Positions 7,329 through 15,531 of a stretch of DNA of 64,000 nt are shown here, in pieces. The first letter of the stretch is position 1. Every line of letters begins with the position of its first letter. The notes below the pieces were generated by a model. That model searched no databases, was not told the origin of the DNA, and worked only from the letters and a program-made list of their open reading frames with translations. The DNA is from Vicinamibacterales bacterium. GTDB taxonomy: Bacteria; Acidobacteriota; Vicinamibacteria; Vicinamibacterales; JAKQTR01. Where the stretch lies: contig JALOKU010000001.1 of the NCBI GenBank assembly GCA_025456345.1, forward strand, positions 83,758 to 147,757, given 5' to 3'. A program made the translations under genes and the position numbers.

Positions 7329-9578
7329 TCAGGACGCGCCGGCGCCGCGCTGCCGTTCCGCGCAGTAGACGTTCAGCAGCCGCAAGGCGCGATCGGCCGT
7401 CCGGAAGGTCGGGATTCCCGCAGCGTCGAGCGCCCGCACCATCGGGTCGTAGATGGCGCCGGCATCGACAACCACCACCCAGGGCTTGCCGCCATCGCGC
7501 TTCAGCGCGGCCAGCCTCGCGACGATGCCGCCGGGGTTCGCGACGTCCTCGCCATGGCCGGCGCCGGGCTTCAGCGTGTTCAGGGCGGCGGTCAGCGGCA
7601 CGATCCCGACCACCGCCGCGTCGTACTGATCGTCATCGAGCAGCGCCCGCACGATGTCGGCATACGCCTCGTCGCCGGTCATCGGCGTCAGGTCGATCGG
7701 ATTGTGGATGTCGACGACCTTGTCGATCCGGCTGCGCACGAAGATCGCGTCGAGCGTCCGGGCGGCGCCGGCGCCAAACGGCGGCAGCGTGAACCGCCCC
7801 AGGCTGTCGGCGATCGCCACGCACTCGAACCCGGCGTTGGATACGGCCGCCAGCCGCCATCCCGGCACCGTCAGCCGGCCCAGACCCGAGAACAGCACGA
7901 CGAGGTCCTCGAAGTCCTCGAGTGACTCGGCCACCACCACGCCCGCGCCGGCCGACAGCGCGCGCATCACCGCGTAGTCGCCTGCGATCGACGCCGTGTG
8001 GCTGGCCGACGCCAGGGCCCCGGCCGGCGTCCGGCCGGCCTTGTAGAGGATGACCGTGCGGCCCTGCGTCGTGATCGCGCGCGCCGCCTCGAGGAAGCGC
8101 AGGCCGTCGAGCGGCCTGAACCCCTCCACGTAGACGGCGAACACGTCGATCCCGCTGTCGTCCTTCAGGTACGTGAGGTAGTCGCCGACGGTCAGATCCA
8201 TCTGGTTGCCCAGCGTGACCGAGTACTTCGGATTGACCGTGCTGAGCTTGCTGGCCTTCGACACCGCGAACGCGCCGCTCTGGGACACGACGGCAAGGCG
8301 GGACGGCTCGCCGCCCGGCACCGGGAGCTTGTACTCCGGGATGAACGTGGTGTCGTAGCGGCCGGGCACGGACCGGATGCCCAGACAGTTGCCGCCGTTG
8401 ATGAGGGGGCCACCCCACGCGCTGCGCCTCGACTGCGCGAGCGCCGCGTGCATCCGGGCGACGATCGCCTCGCTGCCGGCTTTCTCCTCGAGGCCGCCCG
8501 GAATCAGGACGACGCTCTCGGCCTTTTCGCGCTCGATGATGTCCACCAGCGCCGCCGACGCCTGCGCGGCATCGACGCACAGCACGAACAGATCGACGCG
8601 GTCCGGGATCGACGCGATGTCAGGCACGCACCGGCATCCCTCGATCTCCGCGGTCCCGCTCTTGACGATCAGGATGCGATCGCGCGCGAAGCCCTCGCGC
8701 AGCAGGTTGTTGACGATGATGTGACCGGGATTCATGCGCTCGGACACACCCATGATGGCGGCCGAGCGCGGCTCGAGCAGCCGTGCGAGCTTGGCGAGAG
8801 GCCTTGCCGCGAGCCCGCTGCCGCCCGCCGGCTCGCGCCGGAGCTTCAGCAGAACGTCGAGGGCGACCACCCGGCCGTCATTGGCGACGACGAACGGATT
8901 GACCTCGAACTCCGCGATGCGGGGCCCGACGGCGCGCCCGAGCTCCAGGAACGCGGCGGCCAGATCCGCGATCCGGCCGAGCGGCAGCAACGGGGCCTGC
9001 CCGCGCATCGATCGCGTGGCCAGCTGCACGACCGCGACCTGCTGCAGCGCCGCCTCGACCAGGATGGGGTCGGCCAGCGTGGGCGCGAACAGCGCCACGT
9101 CCTGGCCCGGGCGGAACGCCTTCGCCAGAAACTCGGTATAGATGCCGCCCGCCCCGACGGTCACCACGGGTCCGACGTCGTCGGTCCACCTGAGGCCAAC
9201 GAGCCACTCCCGCCCGAGCGCCGGCGAGTAGGGCACGAACTCGTTGATCGTGTAGCCGACGACGGCCTGCGTTCCGAGCGCGCCATCCATCCGCGCGATG
9301 GCCGCGGCCACCGCCTCGCGGGTCTTCTCGACGATCGCGACGCCGCCGACGTCGCTCTTGTGGAGAATCTGCGGCGACACCACTTTCACGACGGCCTTCG
9401 CGCCAGGGAGGCCGGCGAGCAGGTCCGCGTCGATCTGAGCCGTGCGGGCCACGAACAGGAAGGCGGGCACGGGGAGGCCGAGCGCCGCGAGCACCTGAAG
9501 GCCCTCCGTGTCGAGCAGGACATCCCGCCCGTCCTGGAGGGCACGGTCGAAGATGGCGTTGATGGCCGTGAGGTTCAT
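7329..9578 (-). CDS. Acetate/acyl-CoA ligase (ADP-forming), fused beta-alpha type
   Basis: 749 residues with an ATP-grasp domain first (about 1-230, with KVVSPQILHKSDVGGV), then a CoA-binding Rossmann domain (about 260-380, with RSAAIMGVSERMNPGHIIVNNLL) and ligase-CoA domains (about 400-735). ASASHTASIAGDYA holds the histidine expected to be phosphorylated, and NPIDLTP is conserved. The reaction is acyl-CoA + ADP + Pi to acid + CoA + ATP. It follows iorB by 12 nt, so the substrate is likely the aryl- or acyl-CoA made by indolepyruvate oxidoreductase (pathway known from archaeal amino-acid fermentation; its use here is inference). The beta-then-alpha order is reversed relative to some fused homologs. 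Confidence 0.88.
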   Translation of the reverse strand: MNLTAINAIFDRALQDGRDVLLDTEGLQVLAALGLPVPAFLFVARTAQIDADLLAGLPGAKAVVKVVSPQILHKSDVGGVAIVEKTREAVAAAIARMDGALGTQAVVGYTINEFVPYSPALGREWLVGLRWTDDVGPVVTVGAGGIYTEFLAKAFRPGQDVALFAPTLADPILVEAALQQVAVVQLATRSMRGQAPLLPLGRIADLAAAFLELGRAVGPRIAEFEVNPFVVANDGRVVALDVLLKLRREPAGGSGLAARPLAKLARLLEPRSAAIMGVSERMNPGHIIVNNLLREGFARDRILIVKSGTAEIEGCRCVPDIASIPDRVDLFVLCVDAAQASAALVDIIEREKAESVVLIPGGLEEKAGSEAIVARMHAALAQSRRSAWGGPLINGGNCLGIRSVPGRYDTTFIPEYKLPVPGGEPSRLAVVSQSGAFAVSKASKLSTVNPKYSVTLGNQMDLTVGDYLTYLKDDSGIDVFAVYVEGFRPLDGLRFLEAARAITTQGRTVILYKAGRTPAGALASASHTASIAGDYAVMRALSAGAGVVVAESLEDFEDLVVLFSGLGRLTVPGWRLAAVSNAGFECVAIADSLGRFTLPPFGAGAARTLDAIFVRSRIDKVVDIHNPIDLTPMTGDEAYADIVRALLDDDQYDAAVVGIVPLTAALNTLKPGAGHGEDVANPGGIVARLAALKRDGGKPWVVVVDAGAIYDPMVRALDAAGIPTFRTADRALRLLNVYCAERQRGAGAS

Positions 9579-9590
9579 GGGTCGCCGTCT

Positions 9591-10166
9591 TCACTCGGAA
9601 GCCGCGGCGCGTCCGGCGTGAAGCGCCTTCAGATTGGTCTCGACGACCTTCGCGCCCTTGCCGGCGAAGATCGTCTGCACGAAGCGCTCGAGGGTCTCGA
9701 ACCGGACTGGCAGGAGCGGCGACGCCGCGCCGACCATCACCATGTTGGTCGCCCGCGCGGAGCCGGCCTTTCTGGCCAGCGACTCCGCGTCGATGGTCAG
9801 GGCGTGCGGCAGGCCGCGGACGTGCGCCAGCACCTCGTCGAGGGGCGGATAGTCCGCGATGTTGGCCACCGGGTTGGTTGCGGTGATCACGGTCCCGTCG
9901 GCCGACAGGAATTCGAGATACCGCAGGCTTTCGAGCGGCTCCATGCTGAGGATGAGGGACGCCGATCCCCGCGGAATGAGGTCGCTCGCAATCGGGCGGT
10001 CCGACAGGCGCAGGTTCGCGAGCACCGCGCCTCCGCGCTGCGACATGCCGTGGACCTCGGACTGCTTCACCGCCAGCCCTTCCTGCATGGCGCTCGACGC
10101 GATAATCGCCGAGACCGACAGCACGCCCTGGCCCCCGACGCCTGCGAGGATGATGTCGAACTTCAT
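9591..10166 (-). CDS. iorB: Indolepyruvate oxidoreductase subunit beta
   Basis: 191 residues of the 2-oxoacid oxidoreductase gamma-type fold. The N terminus has the nucleotide loop AGVGGQGVLS, followed by EVHGMSQRGGAVLANLRL, which is typical of IorB. The start at 10166 (MKFDIILAG) lies 5 nt after the iorA stop and avoids an unlikely basic extension. Together with IorA it should oxidatively decarboxylate arylpyruvates to aryl-acetyl-CoA with ferredoxin as acceptor (family knowledge). Confidence 0.9.
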   Translation of the reverse strand: MKFDIILAGVGGQGVLSVSAIIASSAMQEGLAVKQSEVHGMSQRGGAVLANLRLSDRPIASDLIPRGSASLILSMEPLESLRYLEFLSADGTVITATNPVANIADYPPLDEVLAHVRGLPHALTIDAESLARKAGSARATNMVMVGAASPLLPVRFETLERFVQTIFAGKGAKVVETNLKALHAGRAAASE

Positions 10167-10171
10167 GGTCG

Positions 10172-11791
10172 TCACTCCCGGGCCGCGGCCGCGGACTGTT
10201 CCTGCTTGGTGCGCTTCGCGGTCTCGATGCACTCGCGGACGCCGATCACGACCGACAGACCCCGGTGGTTGACCTCGCGGCGCAGGATCTCGGTGTTCCC
10301 GGCCATCCGCCGCGGGTGGGCCTCGACGACGTGCAGGTGGGCGGGCGGCACGCCGAGGCCGCGCACGACGGCCTCGAGCTCCGACGAGGACCGGAGCGTG
10401 GGCTGCCCGCCCGTCATCGCCACGGTCTTGTTGTCGAGGATGATGAGCGTCATCGGCGTGTCGGCCGCCACGGCGTCCATCAGCGGCGTGACGCCCGAAT
10501 GCAGGAACGTGCTGTCGCCGATGACGGCGACGACGGGATGGTAGCCGGCGTCGGCGGCGCCCTTGGCCATGCCCACCGACGCGCCCATGCAGACGCAGGT
10601 CTCGATGGCGTTGTAGGGCGGCAGCGCGCCCAGCGTGGAGCAGCCGATGTCGGCCGTGACAATGGCGTCGGGAAACGCCGACAGGGCGGCGGTGATCGAA
10701 TGGAAGCTGTCACCGTGCGGACAGCCCGCGCACAGCTGAGGCGGCCGGTTCGGCAGCGAGAGGCCCGGCACCACCACGCCCGTTCGCGCCGGGAGGCTGA
10801 GCGCGGCCCGCACGATGTCGGGATTGAGCTCTCCGTCCGGCGGCACCGCGCCGGACTCGCGTCCCTGGATGTCCAGCTGCGCCGGGGGCACGATGCCGCG
10901 CAGCGCGCGCTCGATGTAGGGGTAGCCCTCCTCGAGCAGCAGCACGCGCGTCAGCGGCGCTACGAAGGCGCGAATCGCCGCGGCCGGGTACGGGTACGCG
11001 CCGACGTGCAGGTGCGCGGGCCGCGCGGGCAGGTCCTCGAGGTTCTCGACGAAATAGTTGCGCGCCAGGCCGGCCGTGATCACACCGAATCCGCCGTCCG
11101 CGCCGCCCTCGGCCGTATTGAACCGCGAGGCTGCCACGTAGGCCCGGATGTCGTCGAAGCGGTCGAGCAGGGCGCGCCACTGGCGGCGCGCGTTTCCCGG
11201 CAGCAGCACCCACGCCGACGCGTGCGCGTCTCGGTGCGGCGGGTTCTCGGCGCGGGCCTCGCCCACCGTCACGATGCCGCGGCTGTGGGCCAGACGGGTC
11301 ACCAGGCGGATCATCACCGGAATGTGAAAGCGCTCGGAGATGTCGAACGCCTCCCGCGTCATGTCGTACGCCTCCTGGTGCGAGGCCGGCTCGAGGCAGA
11401 CCACGCGCGCGAAGTCGGCGAACACCCGGCTGTCCTGCTCGTTCTGCGAGCTGTGCATCCCCGGGTCGTCGGCCACGGCCACCACGAGGCCGCCGTTGAC
11501 GGTCACCAGCGCCGAGTTCATGAACGGATCCGCCGCCACGTTCAGTCCCACGTGCTTCATGGTCACCATCGTCCGCCGGCCGGCGTAGGACACGCCGAGC
11601 GCCGCTTCGTACGCCGTCTTCTCGTTGGCGCACCACTCCGCCCTCGGCCCGCCATGCTCGCGGCGGCGCCGAATCAGGTATTCGAGGATCTCGGTCGACG
11701 GCGTGCCCGGGTAGCCGTAGGCTGCCGTCAGCCCGGCGTGAACCGCCGCCAGGGCGACGGCTTCGTCGCCAAGCAGGACCATCTCGTTCAT
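10172..11791 (-). CDS. iorA: Indolepyruvate oxidoreductase subunit alpha lacking the usual C-terminal ferredoxin domain
   Basis: 539 residues from the ATG at 11791 (GGAG 6 nt upstream). The N-terminal pyrimidine domain contains YGYPGTPSTEILEYL, and the C-terminal TPP domain contains LCAGCPHG and GDS...N (VIGDSTFLHSG to LDNKTVAMTGGQ). Well-studied IorA proteins are about 600-650 residues and end with a [4Fe-4S] ferredoxin domain rich in CxxC motifs. Here the chain ends KRTKQEQSAAAARE after a single late cysteine, so that domain is absent. Electrons must leave by another carrier or subunit. First gene of an iorA-iorB-acyl-CoA synthetase operon with spacers of 5 and 12 nt. Confidence 0.9.
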   Translation of the reverse strand: MNEMVLLGDEAVALAAVHAGLTAAYGYPGTPSTEILEYLIRRRREHGGPRAEWCANEKTAYEAALGVSYAGRRTMVTMKHVGLNVAADPFMNSALVTVNGGLVVAVADDPGMHSSQNEQDSRVFADFARVVCLEPASHQEAYDMTREAFDISERFHIPVMIRLVTRLAHSRGIVTVGEARAENPPHRDAHASAWVLLPGNARRQWRALLDRFDDIRAYVAASRFNTAEGGADGGFGVITAGLARNYFVENLEDLPARPAHLHVGAYPYPAAAIRAFVAPLTRVLLLEEGYPYIERALRGIVPPAQLDIQGRESGAVPPDGELNPDIVRAALSLPARTGVVVPGLSLPNRPPQLCAGCPHGDSFHSITAALSAFPDAIVTADIGCSTLGALPPYNAIETCVCMGASVGMAKGAADAGYHPVVAVIGDSTFLHSGVTPLMDAVAADTPMTLIILDNKTVAMTGGQPTLRSSSELEAVVRGLGVPPAHLHVVEAHPRRMAGNTEILRREVNHRGLSVVIGVRECIETAKRTKQEQSAAAARE

Positions 11792-11874
11792 GTCACACTC
11801 CTGCGCCATTGCTGACGGGGGGCGTCGCAGCAGGGATTGGGCCTATCGCGGTCTCGGCTGGGGGCCGGGCGAGC

Positions 11875-12741
11875 CTACTTCACCAATGCCTGCAGGTCCC
11901 GGATGACCTCTTCCGGAACCCATTCCTTCCCATTGTATGTCCGGGCAAGCTTCCCGTCAGGATCGAGGAGGGCGGTGCGCAGGTTGTGGGTGATGTTCAC
12001 CCCGCCCGGGCCCTCCCGCAGCACGCTCAATCCCAGTTTCCCGCCGAACTGGTCGACCTGGGCGCGCGGGGCCGTCACGAAGTGCCAGAGGTCGGGGTCG
12101 GCGCCTATCTCGCGGGCCTTCGCCGCCAGCCTCGCGGGCGTGTCGAACTCGGGGTCGAACGACACGGAGATCAGGCGGACGCGCTGGCCGAGCCGCGGGT
12201 CCGCCTGCAGGCCGCGCTGCACGGCCGCGAAGTGGGCGTTCATGCGAGGGCAGTAGTCCGGGAGCGGGCAGCGGGTGTAGATGAAGGTCACCAGCGTGTA
12301 CGCGCCGCGGTACGACGACAGGCGACGTGGCTTGCCGGTTTCGTCGGTGAACGTGATGTCGGGCACCGCTTCGCCGACCGGGAGGATGTCGGCCGGTGCA
12401 GGAGGCGGCGCGGAGGCCTCGCCCGGCGGACGGCTGCCGGTCTTCCGGATGGCGGTGAGGTAGGAGTCCTCGGCGGTCAGGACGAGTGTGGCGCCGATCA
12501 GGTCTCCCGGCGCGACTCCGTCGAGGAGGCGCGGGTCCTTGATGTTGAACCACATCGTCATCGGCTCCATGAAGCCTTTGACCTCGTCGTGCTTCACCTG
12601 GATCTCCGACTTGTCCGGCTTGATGGCCAGCACCTCACCAGTCAGGGGGAACTCGCGGACCGTGGCTGGCGGCGGGGGAGCGCTGCACCCCGCCGAGCAC
12701 GCGAGGAGGAGCACCATCAAGACCAGGGATGAGGATTTCAT
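11875..12741 (-). CDS. Lipoprotein fusing a CusF-like copper-binding domain to a SCO1/SenC domain
   Basis: 288 residues. A signal peptide ends at a cysteine-rich lipobox region (C15 or C19). Residues about 33-98 match the CusF-type fold with H51 and FMEPMTM (M58, M61, M63), candidate Cu(I) ligands. Residues about 120-288 are SCO1/SenC, with C158 and C164 and the later copper histidine H252 in NITHNL. The cysteines are spaced CPLPDYC (C-x5-C), not the usual C-x3-C. SCO proteins deliver copper to cytochrome oxidase CuA or act as thiol reductases. The start overlaps the stop of the upstream hydrolase by 4 nt. Confidence 0.88.
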   Translation of the reverse strand: MKSSSLVLMVLLLACSAGCSAPPPPATVREFPLTGEVLAIKPDKSEIQVKHDEVKGFMEPMTMWFNIKDPRLLDGVAPGDLIGATLVLTAEDSYLTAIRKTGSRPPGEASAPPPAPADILPVGEAVPDITFTDETGKPRRLSSYRGAYTLVTFIYTRCPLPDYCPRMNAHFAAVQRGLQADPRLGQRVRLISVSFDPEFDTPARLAAKAREIGADPDLWHFVTAPRAQVDQFGGKLGLSVLREGPGGVNITHNLRTALLDPDGKLARTYNGKEWVPEEVIRDLQALVK

Positions 12742-13784
12742 GCGTCCACTTTAACCTCGGGGCTCCCCTGAGTCGAGCCCGCCGCGGCGCCGGCCGGGAG
12801 CAACGACGGCGGGACGCGCCGCTCGACGAAGTCGACGATCTCGCGCTCGGCCCAGTAACCGTCGTAGCCGTCTCGCGCGGACTCGACAAAGCCGCAGTGG
12901 CCGCCGTAGCGCGTGATGGCCAGCGTGATCGCGGCGTTTCCGGTCACTCTGGGATCGCGGAACGGAGGCAGGGCGATGAACGGGTCGTCCTCGGCGGTGA
13001 TGACCAGCGCCGGCACCCTGATGCGGTCGACCACGCGCATGGAGGCGGCGCGGTAGTAGTAGTCGGCCGCGCCGGAGAACCCGTGGTGCGGGGCCGTGTA
13101 GCGGTCATCGAACGCCCGCACGCTCCAGAGGCGCCAGATTCCGCCGACGTCATAGCGTCCGGGGAACAGGCGGGCCTTCTTTCGCATCCGGCGTTGCAGG
13201 CTCTGCATGAAGTTCCACTGGTAAAGCCTGTTGGCGGGCCGCTCGAGCATGTCCATGCACGCGCCGAGTTCGAGCGTCGGCGACACGGCGCACACCGCGT
13301 GGAGCCACCGCGGTGGCGTTTCGCCGTAGCCCCCGGCCAGGCGGAGGGCGAGATTGCCGCCGAGCGAGTAGCCCGCGACGGCCAGAGACGGGAGGCCGCC
13401 GGCGGCAGCCAGTTCTTCGAGGACGGCGTGCACATCGCTGGTCAGCCCCGAGTGGTAGAGGCCCGCCGACAGGTGCTCGGTGCCTCCGCAGTTCCGCTGA
13501 TTGAGCCGGACGACGTTGAAGCCGCGGCGGAAGGCCTTGTCGGCGATGCCCCGCATGTAGTGGGAGTCGCTCGACCCTTCGAGGCCGTGCAGCACCACCA
13601 GCGTCGATCGGGACGTCGGCTCGGCCTGCCAGTGGCAGCGCGCCAGCACGCGGGTGTCCGCATCAATCTCGAACAGGCGGGCCTCCGGTGCCGGCAGCTG
13701 CGGGAGCGGGCGGCGCCTGGCCCACGCGTAAACCGTCATGCGATGGCCGCCGCGCAGCCAGTGCGGGGGGGCGAAGTCGCGCAT
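12738..13784 (-). CDS. YheT-like alpha/beta hydrolase
   Basis: 348 residues with the full alpha/beta-hydrolase layout of the YheT/EMB8 family. The oxyanion region is LVVLHGLEGSSDS, the nucleophile elbow is GYSLGGN, an acid is in ITAEDDPFI and the catalytic histidine is in YGGHCGF. Members hydrolyse esters or thioesters; the substrate here is unknown. The ATG at 13784 lies 7 nt from a TAGACT -10 element. The gene overlaps the CusF-SCO gene by ATGA, so the two are translationally coupled. Confidence 0.88.
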   Translation of the reverse strand: MRDFAPPHWLRGGHRMTVYAWARRRPLPQLPAPEARLFEIDADTRVLARCHWQAEPTSRSTLVVLHGLEGSSDSHYMRGIADKAFRRGFNVVRLNQRNCGGTEHLSAGLYHSGLTSDVHAVLEELAAAGGLPSLAVAGYSLGGNLALRLAGGYGETPPRWLHAVCAVSPTLELGACMDMLERPANRLYQWNFMQSLQRRMRKKARLFPGRYDVGGIWRLWSVRAFDDRYTAPHHGFSGAADYYYRAASMRVVDRIRVPALVITAEDDPFIALPPFRDPRVTGNAAITLAITRYGGHCGFVESARDGYDGYWAEREIVDFVERRVPPSLLPAGAAAGSTQGSPEVKVDA

Positions 13785-13791
13785 CCCTGCC

Positions 13792-13797
13792 AGTCTA
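13792..13797 (-). promoter_or_regulatory. TAGACT -10 element 7 nt before the hydrolase start
   Basis: On the minus strand TAGACT ends 7 nt before the ATG at 13784, predicting a leaderless or nearly leaderless mRNA. No clear -35 box. Confidence 0.4.
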
Positions 13798-13898
13798 CCG
13801 CACGGCTGGAAAAGGCCGCCCGGCCCCGGCCCGGCGAGTCCCGGCGCACGCGGGGCTGGGGTAGACTATCCGCGCCCACCTTCCTGGAGGAACGACCG

Positions 13899-15530
13899 AT
13901 GAGAGTGCCGACGCGCCTTGCCACGCTGACCCTCGTGCTGCTGTGTTCCGCGTTCCCCTCGGCCGCGCCGCAGAAGCCCGCTCCCGCGCCGAGGCTGGAG
14001 CCCGTCGACGCGCGGCTGCAGGCGCTCAAGCAGCAGGCGATCGCCGACGTCGACGGGATGCGCGATCTCACCCAGCAGATGATCGACCAGGTCTTCAGTT
14101 TCGGCGAACTGGGTTTTCAGGAGCACGAGACGTCGCGTTACCTCACGGGGGTGCTGCGCAAGAACGGGTTCACCATCACCGAGGGCGTCGCCGGCATTCC
14201 GACGGCGTGGTTTGCCTCCTGGGGATCGGGCAAGCCGGTCATCGCGCTGGGCTCGGACATCGACGGCCTGCCGCAGACGAACCAGAAACCCGGCGTCCCG
14301 TGGCGCGAGCCGCTCGTCGAGGGCGCGCCCGGCCATGGCGAGGGCCACAACTCCGGCGTGCCGATGAACATCACGGCGGCGCTGGCGGTGAAGCGCATCA
14401 TGGAGCGCGAGAAACTCGGCGGCACGATCATCGTGTGGCCGGGCGTCGCGGAAGAGCTGGTGGCCGCGAAGGCGTTCTACGTCCGCGACGGGCTGTTCAA
14501 GAACGTGGACGTGGTGCTCTTCTCGCACGTCTCCAGCTCGATGGGGACGTCCTGGGGCGCCGCGTCCGGCAACGGCCTGGTGTCGGTCGAATACGCGTTC
14601 ACGGGGCAGAGCGCGCACAGCGCGGGCATGCCGTGGCGAGGCCGCAGCGCCCTCGACGCGGTCGAGCTGATGAACGTCGGCTGGAACTTCCGCCGGGAGC
14701 ATCTGCGCCTCCAGCAGCGTTCCCACTACGTGATCACCGACGGCGGCGATCAGCCGAACGTCGTCCCGTCGACCGCATCGGTCTGGTACTACTTCCGCGA
14801 GACCGAGTATCCGCGCATCAAGCAGATGTGGGACATCGGCAACCGGATGGCCGAGGCGGCCGCGATGATGACCGACACCACGGTGACCTCGCGCGTCCTT
14901 GGCGCCGCCTGGCCCCAGCACTTCAACAAGGTGCTCGCCGAGGCGGCGCAGGCCAACATGAAGGCCGTCGGCATGCCGAAGTGGGACGAGGCGGACCAGG
15001 CGCTGGCGAAGGCCGTGCAGCGGGAGATGAAACAGAACGAGCGCGGACTCGAGTCGGAGGTCGGCAAGCTGGGCGAGCCGGTGCGCGACGAAGACAACCG
15101 CGGCGGCGGGTCGGATGACATCGGCGACGTGTCCTGGGTGGCGCCGACCATCACGCTGCGCTACCCGGCCAACATTCCGGGCACCATCGGGCATCACTGG
15201 TCGAGCGGCATCGCCATGGCCACGCCGATTGCCCACAAGGGCTGCACGGCCGGCGCCAAGGTGCACGCGCTCACCATGCTGGACCTGCTGCTGAAGCCGG
15301 CGCTGGTGACGCAGGCGTGGGAGTACTACACGAACGTGCAGACGAAGGACCAGAAGTACACGCCGCTGGTCCGGCCGGAGGACAAGCCGGCGACGTTCCT
15401 CAACACGAAGATCATGGCGGAGTACCGCGAGAAGATGAAGCCGTTCTACTTCGACCCGTCGCGGTACAAGACCTACCTCGAGCAACTCGGCGTGCCGTAC
15501 CCGCCGCCCGTGAAACCGGCGGGGAAGTAG
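13899..15530 (+). CDS. M20-family amidohydrolase (AbgB-like), exported
   Basis: 543 residues starting at ATG 13899 with TGGAGG upstream. A signal peptide covers about residues 1-24. The M20 zinc sites are visible: the SDIDGLPQ region, GHGEGHNSG, EEL in the PGVAEELVA segment, and the late TIGHHWSSG histidines. The dimerisation domain contains TGQSAHSAGMPWRGRSALDA. The closest type is p-aminobenzoyl-glutamate hydrolase subunit B, but an exported form probably acts on other amide-linked substrates (inference). It ends 1 nt before the stop of the convergent membrane protein. Confidence 0.88.
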   Translation: MRVPTRLATLTLVLLCSAFPSAAPQKPAPAPRLEPVDARLQALKQQAIADVDGMRDLTQQMIDQVFSFGELGFQEHETSRYLTGVLRKNGFTITEGVAGIPTAWFASWGSGKPVIALGSDIDGLPQTNQKPGVPWREPLVEGAPGHGEGHNSGVPMNITAALAVKRIMEREKLGGTIIVWPGVAEELVAAKAFYVRDGLFKNVDVVLFSHVSSSMGTSWGAASGNGLVSVEYAFTGQSAHSAGMPWRGRSALDAVELMNVGWNFRREHLRLQQRSHYVITDGGDQPNVVPSTASVWYYFRETEYPRIKQMWDIGNRMAEAAAMMTDTTVTSRVLGAAWPQHFNKVLAEAAQANMKAVGMPKWDEADQALAKAVQREMKQNERGLESEVGKLGEPVRDEDNRGGGSDDIGDVSWVAPTITLRYPANIPGTIGHHWSSGIAMATPIAHKGCTAGAKVHALTMLDLLLKPALVTQAWEYYTNVQTKDQKYTPLVRPEDKPATFLNTKIMAEYREKMKPFYFDPSRYKTYLEQLGVPYPPPVKPAGK

Positions 15531-15531
15531 A

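Noticed and set aside
7998..10544. 848-residue open frame on the plus strand
   Set aside because: Shadow of the acyl-CoA synthetase, iorB and iorA genes, caused by high GC at third positions.
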